From NCBI GenBank assembly GCA_037976565.1, contig CP137683.1, positions 6,302,321 to 6,366,320 on the forward strand: DNA of 64,000 nucleotides, written 5' to 3'. Position 1 is the stretch's first letter, and every line of letters starts with the position of its first letter. Below, one piece after another: positions 1-10,310 of this stretch. A program made the translations under genes and the position numbers. The notes beneath the pieces were generated by a model that saw only the letters and a list, made by a program, of their open reading frames with translations, had not been told where the DNA came from and ran no database searches. Source of the stretch: Mesocentrotus franciscanus (lineage: Eukaryota; Echinodermata; Echinoidea; Camarodonta; Strongylocentrotidae).

Positions 1-1757
1 TTCTCAGTAAATCCAACCCTTATATTCACAACTCTTTCAAAAAATGTAAACTTTAAGCGTTTGTTTGGGGAATCTCCATATAATCATCAGTGTGCTCGTT
101 TATTTAACCCAAAGGAAAGCAATGGCTTCTAAAAGATAAATGAAGATGTAATGACTGTACACTAAGCCATGCCAGAAGTATCGGTTGATATTCCTGTATT
201 CTAGACGATAAGTACTTGTGGTTATAAGAACCGAATGTCATTGATCTTACATGCTATGGATGTTTAATATTTTGGACTATTGTATCATAGCCTATTAGAT
301 ACAGAAAAAAATGTTTGAAGAAACTTGCAAGTACATATGTGATGATATCCAATATGTATGTGAAACTCTTTTGTTGTATTGTAACATATGTAATAAAAAC
401 AAATGTATGCATGGTATATTGATTGTGTACAATCTCTTTTTTTTTATCCATGTATCATTCTGTGTTCAATATTAAGAAGAAAAAAATTCTTACAATACAG
501 GAAATGAAATAAGGATTTCTTAGTTGTTTCATGGAATTATTTATTCGGGTGTTTATTAATCTTCATCCACATTGCGGTTTTTATGATGGAATAAGCATTT
601 TGTGACAACAATAATATACATGTAGGTGAGAGACAAGTTCACCTATCGGTAATGACATGAGGAAATTGGTCCGTTTTGAAAAGATTTATCTGGGTAAAGC
701 TCACAGATTTTCTGCTAATAAAGCAGTTTTCTTGAATGACTTTTCTACAAAGACTGATTTATCATCATCAGTAATTTGTGACCAACATCTGAGAGGCAAA
801 AAGGAAGACTAAAGTGAAGAGGGAGGGAGAGAGAGTGGGAGGGAGAGAGAGTGGAAGGGAGAGAGAGTGGGAGGGAGGGGGGGGGGTGGAAGAAGAGGGA
901 GAGAGAACCTAGCAATCGCGTTGGGAAAAAAGATGAGACCCATCAGCATCTAGTGATCAGAGAAATAGACAATACCGGCTTGAAAGGAGGGGCAGGAAAT
1001 AGGTCTTTTCATCACAGCTAGTTCGTATAAACAAATATATATTTAACAAATCAGTGTCTGCCTTGGCAGCTTCAAAGAAATCTAAAGGAGAATAAAAAAT
1101 AAAAAAATGTAATTTAAAGTTGTGAAGATTCCTTCATTACATATTGGGAACACTGAGACATGTGATGATTTGTTTGGAGGAGGGGGGTGGAGGTGAGGTT
1201 GGCTATAGATTTATAGAAATCATTCATGTATTTCCGATATCTTTGGGGAGAACTGATTTGAGAAATCATTGAAGCAAAATGGTTAATCCATTTCACTTTT
1301 CTTGAATGAAACAAATTGAAATTTACTCACAACGGAAACCATGGATATGACAATTGGTGTACACACAAATCAGAATGCACAGGATTATGTTGAAAGATAC
1401 ACATTCAAATCCCTTGGCTCAAACACTTAAAATTGAAAGACCTATATAGTGCATTCAATTTTGATTGACAGTCCACAACACTACTAAATTGAATTGTATG
1501 GATTTTAATGCAATACTGTGAAATTGCTTGAAAAAAACTGTTTAATTAGCCATGACTTGAATGTATATTAGCTCTGTAAATGATTTATCATGATTATAAG
1601 TTTTATAAAAATATCATCCCTCATAGTTTGTAAGTTCTTTCATTGTGTAATAAAATTCACTTAATTGCTTCTGATTTGTTACATGTGTTCGAGTCTCACC
1701 AGATCAGAAAAACTAAAAGGATAAAATGGTTAGTGGTAGAAACTCTGAGAAGCTGAA
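1..1757. other. 3' flank of the METTL2/8 gene, no other gene seen
   Basis: AT-rich sequence without a convincing coding region. It must hold the 3' UTR of the minus-strand methyltransferase gene. Candidate minus-strand ATTAAA poly(A) signals lie at 1541-1546 and 1504-1509, about 215-255 bases past the stop codon. A GA-rich minisatellite lies at 818-905. Confidence 0.5.
818..905. repeat. GA-rich minisatellite
   Basis: Imperfect repeats of a 16-base purine motif (GAGGGAGAGAGAGTGG) followed by a G run. Low-complexity sequence with no coding value. Confidence 0.8.
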
Positions 1758-2731
1758 TTATGGTTTTCTATACTTGCACTGTATCCATACACGATACATT
1801 GTCAACTGTCTTCCCCTGTTCACTTGTAACCTTCTATCAATAGTATTCTGTTCTTCTACCAGCCCAGCTGATGTGAACAATTTCTGCAGTTCATCCTGTG
1901 TAAAGAAGTAGACCCGCGTCCCATCCCCACGTACGTAGAAGTTCTCCGAGAGGCACCTGCCTTTCTTGAAGCGTAACTGCGCCAAATCGTAGCGGCCGTA
2001 GTCTCTGAAGAGTATCCTACCACCTGGTTTGAGGAGTCCGGTAAGGGTTTGGATCGTTGACTGGAACCGATCAGGGTTGATGGCAGACATCACAAAGATC
2101 AGAACAACGAGGTCTAGGCTGTTATCAGGGATTGGAAACGTGGCTGCAGGATCGCTGACGTCACAGACAAAGGCATGGCAACGGGCTGGATTGTACTCTG
2201 CGTGCTGACGAACGATGTCAACAGCCACAGAGGAGAAGTCACAGCCATAGACAAACAAACAAGGGTCTGCGTTTGTCTGGAGGATGGGGAAGATGGTGTT
2301 GCCCACTCCACAGCCAACTTCAAGAATACTTTTGTGGGCAGATTTTCCTGGGAAACCGTCACTTGCTACATGGGTTTCATCAGAACCCGATTCACTCAGA
2401 CTAGTTCTTGATGATGTAGAACCATGTTCACAATCCTCATTTTCCCTCTCCGTTGCTTCTGCCGAGGTGTTTGAACCGCCTGTGGTAAGGCTGTCCATTG
2501 TCCTAGACTCTGAAGTTTCTTGAGATTCTCCATCTTGGTGAGTAACCTCTGCCTGAGCAGTTTCTTGTAATGCTCCCCTTTCAGAGCTAGAATCTTTTGC
2601 TGATGTTTGGATATTGTCTGAAGAGAGCTCAGGGAACTCGGTGAAGAGCCAGTGCCTGTCCTTGAAGAATTTGTGTTGATGCTGAGAGTAGAACTCATTC
2701 CAGTACCTGTCAGCCTCAGCTTCGTACAATT
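1758..2731 (-). CDS. METTL2/8 last exon, full methyltransferase domain
   Basis: One 974-nt exon carries the whole class I methyltransferase fold and the stop codon (TAA, 1760-1758). Its acceptor is a clean pyrimidine tract ending TTTCAG. The domain has no intron in this copy, which is worth comparing with related species. The linker between FTEFPEL and motif I is long and low in complexity, as is common in this family. Confidence 0.92.
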
Positions 2732-5700
2732 CTGAAACAAATAAACAAAAGAGCAAAAACACAAAAATACAATGAAAATAAGAATCAAAAGAGAGGTACA
2801 GACAAGACTTACATCAAGAAAGAAAAAAAGATATTGGTTCAAAATGTTGTCCTTTCCATAGAAAAAAAATTCTGCTGCAATTATTAAACTTTTATTTTCT
2901 CTTTTAAAGTTATATAAATTCTGCTCTAATCAATAGAAATTAACTTTACACAGCCTCAATGTGAAAATCTGCTTGGTTTTACAAACTAAAGGAATTATTG
3001 TGGTGTTTGTGAACAGTGTATTCAATGCAAACTATTTTGGTTCAGTATATTAGGTTTCTCTCCTTAGTGGCATCAGGGAGATGATAGGAAGGAGGTGAAT
3101 GTTGATGTATTCCCTTTGAACCCATCCTTAGCGCCGACACTGCAGAATGTTTTCCTAACTAATCCCAACTAATCCGAGTTACTGCCGCTCGAGCGCGCTC
3201 GTAAATTTCTTTGAAGCAAGTGACAGGCGAGGAGTGACTGCGCATGCGCCTTCGCTCAGCGTAAGGATGAAAATGGCGACCGTTTGTGCTCCTGAGATTC
3301 AGTCCCAAAGCCCGGCAGGAAATTTGTTTTTTTACCTGAAAGATTGGGAAATTGAGAGTTGGGGAAACAACCGTCTGTATCTGTGGAGTTCCTGCTACGG
3401 AAAACTTAATACAATATGGGGTAAAAGTTGTCTGATTATAAATATATATATATTTAATGCAAAGTTTCAAGAATTTTGACAGACTTCAGAGTCGTGTCAC
3501 ATTAAAACATGCAAAAACACGCATATGGGACTGGTATCAGTATAACGTTTACAATCTCCTCTTTCCTTCTAAATATATCAAAATATGCACATCATAGCGC
3601 AAGGTTGAATAAATGTCCATCAATATTCATCTTCATATTTTCCAAAATAATCATAACCTAACGTGTAACTTGGCTATTTCTGGTCGGATTTGGACGTTTC
3701 GAAAGCGTAGGACTTCTTTGTATATCACCTCGCTCGGATACAACCACTGCGCATATGATATGCACAGGCTTGAGTGACTGCGCAGCCAGAATGTGTAGAT
3801 ATCGATGTTAGTGTATTGCCCAAAACAGTGGAGGGATGGCAAGAATGCCAAAATCGGCGGTGTTGAGCATGGGACTTCAAAGCACTGCCAACCCCAGCGT
3901 TATCGCTCTGATTTACGACCGAGCACTCATTGCTGCGTAACTTTCATAGCCTCGGGTACCGAGCGGCTGTCTGAGCGCTGCTTATCAGGAGTTTGGAGGA
4001 TCAATTGCAGCAAACTAAGCTTACTTAATACCCCTGGAATGTCGTTAAAAAAAAATTCATCTCCTTCCTATCATCTCCCTGGTGGCATGCACTGTGCATC
4101 ATGCAATGACTACATGTATCACTCTGGTAATGGTAATTTTGTTATTGAAAATACATAAACAATGAAGCATGCAATTATTTCTCTAGGGCACAAGTTCAAA
4201 TAACAGAGTTGGTTAATGAGCTTTACATTCAAAGATATATAATGAGAACAATAATTCAAAACAGTTATATATTTCTCAAAGAGGTATGATTAAAGTTCTT
4301 TCTTCAAAGAGCCAAAGGAAGGCAAATTAAATTGTGGCAGGATCAACAATCGTACAACTGGCTATGGAACCACCTTTTTAATCAGCATTACCTTTTTTGT
4401 CTGGTTCGACCTGTTGACTGGAATTCTCTCCCACTTTCTTCTTGGCAGCTTCCAGTTGCTCCGAGTCCCATGCCACATTGTCCCTGCCATACAAGTTCAT
4501 AAAAGAAGAGACATAGAAAAGAAAAAAGCATGCGAGAGGGAGATAAATAAAGTATGAGAGCAAATATCAAGTTCTTCAATTTTGCTGATCTACTGTGTGT
4601 ATACATTTCAAACATGAATAACAGGTAAAATGCTTTATGTTATAATGTGAAACACACTCATGTCCTCTGGCAATACATTGATCTACATTTGCCACTCTAA
4701 ACCTGGGTGAAGTGAATGAGTACCAAGTGTGAATGAGTACCAAGTAGGAATGCCAAATCACTTTAACAGGGTAGCTCTGGCTCTGGTAAGGCAGGGGTTA
4801 TAATAGTACAGCACTTACAAGCATTAGTACTAAGTTCAGGCATTATTATTATCATTTCTTTAAGTTCTGAATGAAGTTTCTCACCATGCATTGTGCTGAA
4901 AGACATTGTCAGGATTTTCAAGAAATCTGTTCCCAAATTGCGGTCGCTTGACAGATGCGGCATCATCTTTTGTCGCTAGCAAATCCTCCCCAGCAGACAT
5001 TGTCTTTCCTGGATATATGAAAATAAATGCATGACACATTTTAAGGCTTATAATCTATCAAATAGAAGAAAAAAATCTGACATTTATGGACTGACCAAAC
5101 ATTTTTATATATTTTACCTTTAATAAGAACTTGGAGAAGTTAACTTGAGACAATTCCACATTTTCAATACTTTCTCTAGACAAACATTCTACTCACTTGA
5201 ATTTACTATTTTTGCACATTCATTCTAAATTTCAGTTTACATAAATTTGAAGAAACCTCAAATTTTTAATTGTGGTATGTATATAAGTCTGCACTTTACA
5301 CTAAAATATGGAACTGATTTGTGCAAAACAAAATAAAGGCTCTTTCTCACACGATGTGAGTGATAATGGTGCTTTTTTTATATGTGTACGTGAATAGCAA
5401 GAGGGAATGAAAACAAAATAGCTGCATGCAAGAAATGTCTTATACATCTCTTTATCTTAGTCCCTTCAATATCTGTGTGTTATCACGTACATGTACTTGT
5501 AAAGCACATTAACCCCTTTTTTACTGCATCAAAAGCGAATGAGCCACTATAATAAGAATATGTACAAAGTTGAGCATTTGATAGAGAGTAACCTATACCA
5601 GTAGTTTTTTTTCTAATGTTAGGCTTCTTGGGGGTAATTTCAATGTGTAAAGAGATTTGGGGCTTGCACCCAGTACGTTAAGATTGTGTGCTCGATCTTG

Positions 5701-6170
5701 TAATTGTAACAAAACAACAAATTCTGAACAAATCTTGGAACCATGAGGATTTGAACCTACCATCTACTGCTAGCCAAGCAGCGACTCTACCACCAGGCCA
5801 TAACTGGTTCATGGCACAGTCATGATGAACTGGAAACAAATACTCAGCTCTCCTAATTCCGACTTATTAATATTCATAAGTCTGCCATTAGGACAAAAGC
5901 TTTAAATGTTAGGCTTCCTGCAAGTACTTTCAATTTGACAATTATGTCAGGGTATGTTTGCATGAGTATGCTTTATAACAACCCTTATAGCCTGGTACTA
6001 AAGAATTCTACATACTAAATGTTCACATTGTCTTTGCTGCACACATTTGACATAACACGGGAGGCAACCTATTCTCATCAAAAGGAACGAATCAAGAAGA
6101 AGAAGCAAGGCACAAGATTGCAGATACGCTTTAATTTATATCATTAAGATGTTTATTCACCCCCCCCCAA

Positions 6171-6219
<49 letters not shown>

Positions 6220-7525
6220 CTGGTGATTCACATATTTTTTATTCGAAGCTCCTGGACTTGGCTTTCTTCATAGCATCAGGTCATTGCATCTGGTCTGGTG
6301 GTCCCGTTACACGACCTTTCATAAAACGAAAGCTGAAGATGACGCTACCTTCGTAGATTTGCTGTATGGTTTTCACAAAGTGTCAGGTAAGTTGGACCAG
6401 ACCATTTGTAGTAGAGAGGCGTTTTACAAACATTATACCCGATGTTTCATTAGTAAAGGGGCATGTTTAAAAAAAAAGGTCGGGTAATGCGACCACCCGA
6501 CCCGACACGATGACCTGATGATTTGCAGTAAGCATGTACGTCTTCCTCACCTGAATCTGAGCTTGTATACTGGTGATTTCTTTCTTTGAGCAGTTCTTTC
6601 CAATGCAGCTTTTTACCACCCCTACAAACAAATAAGAAAAAAATATATATATTTTACTAGGCAAGTGGTAGAGTTGAAACTCATAGGTCTCTTCTTCTAT
6701 TAAATACATGCACTTCAGTCTTCTTAACCCAAAATTAACATATTAGAAAGTAGAAATCCACTTTGAATGTACACTTGTTCATGAATAACGTAAAGCACCA
6801 CCTGACAAATATTTATTTTTTATTTATATATTCATTCATAGTTTTTACTTAATTTATTTATTTACTTTTGAGAGAGAGGCCCAAAGCTTCTCTAAATTTT
6901 AGAATATTTCAATCAATTAGCATTTGGGAAAGAATTTTTGTAGTAGCCTATTCATATTTCTCAAGTCACCTAGTCTAACCTCATATCATCTTGACCAATC
7001 TTGTTGCAACTTGCAAGATTTCTGGTATGGAGGATGCATAATGATTATCATAAACGCACCTATACTGCCAAAGTACTACCAATTAACCAGGATCTGGACA
7101 TAGAGGCATCTCAACCTGTATCCAGAAAAGTCAACCTTAAGTAAGTAAAACTAAGTATACCCTGACGTTGTTTGGCTGGACATGTTGACATGTTGACACA
7201 ACTGAACAGTTGATTAAAACAGCAATTTGAGGTAGTTTACTAGCAATATTTCATAAATCCTCTATGTCTTATGTCGGACAATACTACAGAGGACAAATAT
7301 TCATAATATTTATAGTGCTATTTGATGAATATTTTTTGTATAATCTCAAGGCAAAAGAGAATTAGTTTTGAAAAAACTTTTGATGTTTGATAAGTGTCCT
7401 GACACCCCCATCATATTATACCTGACTTGATAAGCATGGACTGATGTCGAAAATCCCTTGAGATGACGGATAAACTTGGATCCTAAGGCGAATCTTTGCC
7501 TCGAGAAATTACAGGCAAGAAGCAT
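1758..7525 (-). CDS. METTL2/8-like: tRNA (cytidine-32-N3) methyltransferase, METTL2/METTL8 family, five coding exons
   Basis: Coding exons in transcription order: 7525-7422, 6621-6551, 5008-4885, 4483-4392, 2731-1758. All four junctions are GT-AG and phase-consistent, giving 1365 nt and 454 residues. A second start at 5000 gives 393 residues, close to the usual METTL2 length. Seen (393-residue numbering): a family N-terminus with FGNRF and [27 protein letters not shown] at about 89-104; an acidic Ser/Thr-rich linker (about 107-199); SAM-binding motif I ILEVGCG (205-211); LKPGG (303-307); FRDYGRYD (311-318). Family knowledge: these enzymes make m3C at position 32 of certain tRNAs, and vertebrate METTL8 acts in mitochondria. 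The two upstream exons add 61 residues beginning with a basic presequence-like segment. Exact METTL2 versus METTL8 orthology is not decided here. Confidence 0.93.
3068..4087. mobile_element. 1.0 kb element with 33-bp terminal inverted repeats in METTL2/8 intron
   Basis: Left end TGGCATCAGGGAGATGATAG and right end CTATCATCTCCCTGGTGGCA are inverted copies; the 33-bp arms match at 30 positions. No transposase is visible and no clear target duplication was found. The interior contains a CpG-containing promoter-like segment near 3235-3275. The family was not recognised. Confidence 0.6.
3267..3420 (+). CDS. candidate short first exon, unidentified
   Basis: From ATG 3267 an open frame of 51 codons ends at a possible donor (GGG/GTAAAA). 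It encodes [16 protein letters not shown] and includes [15 protein letters not shown]. The ATG lies just downstream of a near-palindromic TGCGCATGCGCC (NRF1-like), and AAAATGGCG overlaps a YY1-like motif, as at many housekeeping starts. It is antisense in a METTL2/8 intron and inside an inverted-repeat element. No downstream exon was found, so this may be a captured or decayed promoter fragment. Confidence 0.2.
4392..4483 (-). CDS. METTL2/8 exon, conserved N-terminal region
   Basis: A 92-nt exon completing [20 protein letters not shown] and ending phase 1 at a GTAATG donor. The WDN-V-W pattern with a following Glu/Lys-rich helix is typical of the METTL2/METTL8 N-terminus. Confidence 0.9.
4885..5008 (-). 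CDS. METTL2/8 exon with the internal start codon
   Basis: Acceptor TATATCCAG, then eight bases, then ATG (5000-4998). Read from that ATG it gives the cytosolic N-terminus [12 protein letters not shown] and the family motif [17 protein letters not shown], ending TG at a GTGAGA donor. The eight bases before the ATG are in frame with the upstream exon (reading G-K-T-M), so the ATG can be a start or an internal Met. Confidence 0.9.
5737..5808 (-). repeat. tRNA-like sequence, probably SINE or tRNA pseudogene
   Basis: On the minus strand there is an A-box-like TGGCCTGGTGGTAGAGTCG followed by a perfect-looking B box (GGTTCAAATCC) and a partial acceptor pairing (AACCA with TGGTT). The T stem is imperfect and no CCA-proximal structure is clean. 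A tRNA-derived SINE relic in METTL2/8 intron 2 is the best reading. Confidence 0.45.
6160..6217. repeat. poly-C, poly-A and TA microsatellite
   Basis: A compound simple repeat: about 9 C, about 20 A, then (TA)n. It sits inside METTL2/8 intron 2. Confidence 0.9.
6274..6520. mobile_element. 247-bp MITE with about 43-bp inverted ends
   Basis: Starts CATCAGGTCATTGCATCTGG and ends with the diverged inverse, GACACGATGACCTGATG. The arms pair over about 43 bases. The exon-like look of its left arm (an AG before and CAG/GTAAGT after) is a by-product. No transposase is encoded. Confidence 0.6.
6551..6621 (-). CDS. METTL2/8 internal 71-nt exon
   Basis: A 71-nt exon between a TTGTTTGTAG acceptor and a CAG/GTGAGG donor. 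It encodes [18 protein letters not shown] and five more residues. Entering phase 2 and leaving phase 1, it joins the presequence exon to 5008-4885 without breaking the frame. Its small size and lack of a frame alternative make chance unlikely. Confidence 0.7.
7422..7525 (-). CDS. METTL2/8 exon encoding a mitochondrial-type presequence
   Basis: Starts at ATG 7525 and encodes 34 residues plus two bases before a CAG/GTATAA donor. The peptide begins [12 protein letters not shown] and includes [12 protein letters not shown]: five basic residues, no acidic ones, hydrophobics spaced as in an amphipathic helix, then a Ser/Thr-rich segment like a presequence cleavage region. A pyrimidine tract and acceptor (CCCCTACAG) end at 7620, so the exon probably starts at 7619 with a short 5' UTR containing a two-codon upstream ORF. 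The frame continues exactly into the next exon. Transcript evidence is not available here. Confidence 0.7.
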
Positions 7526-7810
7526 GGGTGCAAACCAAAACACTGGTGTTGGTACAGACTTGTTACAAACGAGTGCTACATCGTGCTTCAGTTTTACTAA
7601 TCTTTCAGATTGTTCTGTAGGGGTTAGAAGGAAACAGAGAATGAATATTAAATTATAAGAGTGGAAAAGAGATAGAGAGAGACAGGAGATACAGACAAAT
7701 GGACAAAGACAGTTAGACACACAGTCAGACAAACAAGACATATAGCGACAGATCTAGAGAAGGACAAACACACACAACAGACAGGCAGAGATTGTTGAAT
7801 TATACCTTAA

Positions 7811-8187
7811 AGGTAAAGACCAGTTTTGGAAACGCCCGTTATAACGTACTACTTGGCAGCTCTGCGCCCCTCTCTCAAAAATGAAATGGAAACTCTCATT
7901 AACAATCATGTTAAAGAATATGTTTTGACTAATACGTGATGATACAAACTAATTGATATATTTGGTAAATTATTATATCTATTGGGACCAAATAGATATC
8001 GCGCACGTGGTCGCGTAGTCCCATATACATCTTTCTGTGTACAGTGCTTGTAACTTTACCAAGACTGGGCCAAATTTCTTATCATTTTGATGATTCCAGA
8101 ACCTTGCAGTACACACCAATACTTATATGCTAGATGATCAACGTTTCTTTCACAATGCAATCGCATGACCAGAACTGGTCTTTATCT
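7811..8187. mobile_element. TTAA-flanked MITE, 377 bp
   Basis: Left end AGGTAAAGACCAGTTTTGG and right end CCAGAACTGGTCTTTATCT form inverted termini (two mismatches in 19). Both sides are flanked by TTAA (7807-7810, 8188-8191), the signature of piggyBac-type insertion. A truncated inverted relative lies at 48500-48692. Its termini share the AGRTA start with the 39.0 and 51.3 kb elements. Confidence 0.75.
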
Positions 8188-8426
8188 TTAATAGACCGAA
8201 AATTTCTGTCTCTTTCGTTCGTTAGCCTCTGATTTGGGTAGGGTCGGCTCCTCTCTTGAGAGACGGAAGCCGACCATAGGCGCTCCTGTGCAAACTCGGT
8301 GGTACGGATCTGGCCACCAAATTCCGGCCAAACTTTTGGACTAAAATTTCACTTTAGCGGATTCATATCCGATGCATTGATTTTTGAAAATTAGTTCTAG
8401 GCTAATATACATCGGTTCCACTTACC

Positions 8427-8619
8427 AGATTGACTGTATGATGCATTTAAGGGTCTTTTTTTCCCGGTTTTCTTCGTCGAAATTGAACTCCGCTCCATAT
8501 GTTGAAATTTTTGCAGCGCATGCGCAGTAACAATTTCAACATGGAGCGGACTTCAATTTCGACGAGGAAAACCGGGAAAAAAAGACCCTTAAATGCATCA
8601 TACAGATTACAGTCAATCT
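8427..8619. mobile_element. foldback MITE, 193 bp
   Basis: Almost the whole element is one palindrome: AGATTGACTGTATGATGCAT... pairs with ...ATGCATCATACAG and AGTCAATCT at the end. The loop contains GCGCATGCGC. Arms are about 80-90 bases with few mismatches. No coding content. Confidence 0.7.
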
Positions 8620-8781
8620 TTAATATTGATTGCAAAATTAATATTTTTATTTCTCCTGATGAGGACCTCGACCTGTTCAATTCCAATCACAAAACATAAA
8701 TTATATGGTAGCTGGAGTGGAAAAGAGACAGGAGAGAGAATAGAAACAGACAATTTATTACAGTGAAAATGTAATTTGGCC

Positions 8782-9425
8782 TAGGGCTGTAACCGATCAT
8801 CGGATCGGGGGCCGATCGTCGGCCGATCAGGGGAGATCGGAAAATAAATTCCGATCGCCGATCAAAAAAAATGATCGGGAAAAAAATCGGCAGATTTTTT
8901 TTTTTTTTTTTTTTAATGCCGAAAATTTTCAAGTTTTGGGCTATCAAATGCTTTAAAAATGCATAGCTGGGATTATTTTGTCATTTAGAGTTGTTGTGGA
9001 CCATGTTTGTTGATATTTAGTGCCTTTCATGACTTTGAAATTAATAATATTGGTCTAAGAAAGAGGCAAAACATGCGAGCCGCCATCTTGGATTATAATG
9101 TAGGCACGCATTTTTTGTCCATTGTCATTAAAATCCAAGATGGCGGCTCGCATGTTTTGCCTCTATTTTATCAATTTCAAAGTCATGAAAAGGCACTTAG
9201 AATCAACAAACATGGTCTACAACAACTCTAGATGACAAAATAATCCCAGCTATGCATTTTTTTAAAGCATTTGATAGCCCAAAACTTGAAAATTTTCGGC
9301 CTTAAAAAAAAAAAAAAAAAAAAATCTGCCGATTTTTTTTGCCGATATTTTTTGCCGATACCGATCAAAGGTGCCAGGGTGTCGCTCCGATCTTCCGATC
9401 CGATCAAAGCCCCAACTTACAGGGT
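8782..9425. mobile_element. 644-bp long-palindrome element with 10-bp flanking repeats
   Basis: Two arms of roughly 290 bases face each other around 9110-9125. CCGCCATCTTGG (left) pairs with CCAAGATGGCGG (right), and both arms end in GATCGG-rich sequence next to poly-T/poly-A. A 10-bp direct repeat TAATTTGGCC flanks it (8772-8781, 9426-9435). Long arms plus a 9-10 bp duplication suggest a Mutator-like foldback element. This is inference, as no transposase is present. Confidence 0.6.
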
Positions 9426-9435
9426 TAATTTGGCC

Positions 9436-10310
9436 ACGACATACTCCAACTTACCCCAGTCCCTAAGGCCTAGTATAAGATAATTAGTAAGAGTAGACTA
9501 TAAAGTTTATATAGAAATAGACCTAGACTCTAGAGTCTATACTATAGTAGACTCTAGATCTATAACAATTAAAAAAAAAAAAAAAAATATCACAAACCTT
9601 GGCTTTATGCTTTCTTAGCAGTCAGGTAAAACCAGGTAAACTAAACTAAACTAAACTAAACTAAACCATCTGACGTGACTGGCCAAGTCTGTAAAGACAG
9701 TGTAAACAAGACTCAAGTCAAGAGCCTAACTAATTCCCCTAACTAAGTACAGTAGACTAGACCTACTCAGTAGAGGTAAGGCCAAGGCCAAGGGCTGCTC
9801 AAATTAATTTATATTGTCAATCTCATCTCATAAAAGAAGAATATTTCAATCGCATTTCCTTTCCCCGATTAAACAAAGAAAAAAACAAACACATAATTAA
9901 AAAAAACTTGCGAGACTTGCAAAAGACTCGCATAATCAATTCATAGTCTGCCATTATAACCACACTCAAAACATAAGGCATGGGACTGCGGAATCAAATA
10001 CGAACATGCACTCGAGCTCAAGAAAACTAAACTACGGTCGCTGTTGTGAAATATTTCCGTTAGACACATATTAGATTGCTCTTGGTATCTACCTGATATG
10101 ATGTGTGATCAATTTTGACGGTCACCTGGCCGGTACATTGACCGCTATGTCTATGTGCATAATTATGTTGACGAGTGTGACTGCTCTCGTCATATACATG
10201 TGAACATGCGTCTATACTAGCGTATGTACACGTACGTCGATTACCCCCTCCGGCCCCTCCGGCCCCTCCGCCATCTCCTTTAGCTTTCGGCGCACTAGGT
10301 TATAATAGAA
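9436..10310. other. intergenic, no gene seen
   Basis: Contains a (CTAAA)n microsatellite at 9637-9666 and a short CCCCTCCGG repeat near 10248-10272. No open frame of note and no recognisable RNA gene. Confidence 0.5.

Noticed and set aside
5737..5808. Functional tRNA gene on minus
   Set aside because: A and B boxes are recognisable, but stems do not pair well enough; more likely a SINE head or pseudogene.
6274..6391. Apparent plus-strand exon (AG before, CAG/GTAAGT after)
   Set aside because: It is the left arm of an inverted-repeat MITE ending at 6520, and one frame has an early stop.
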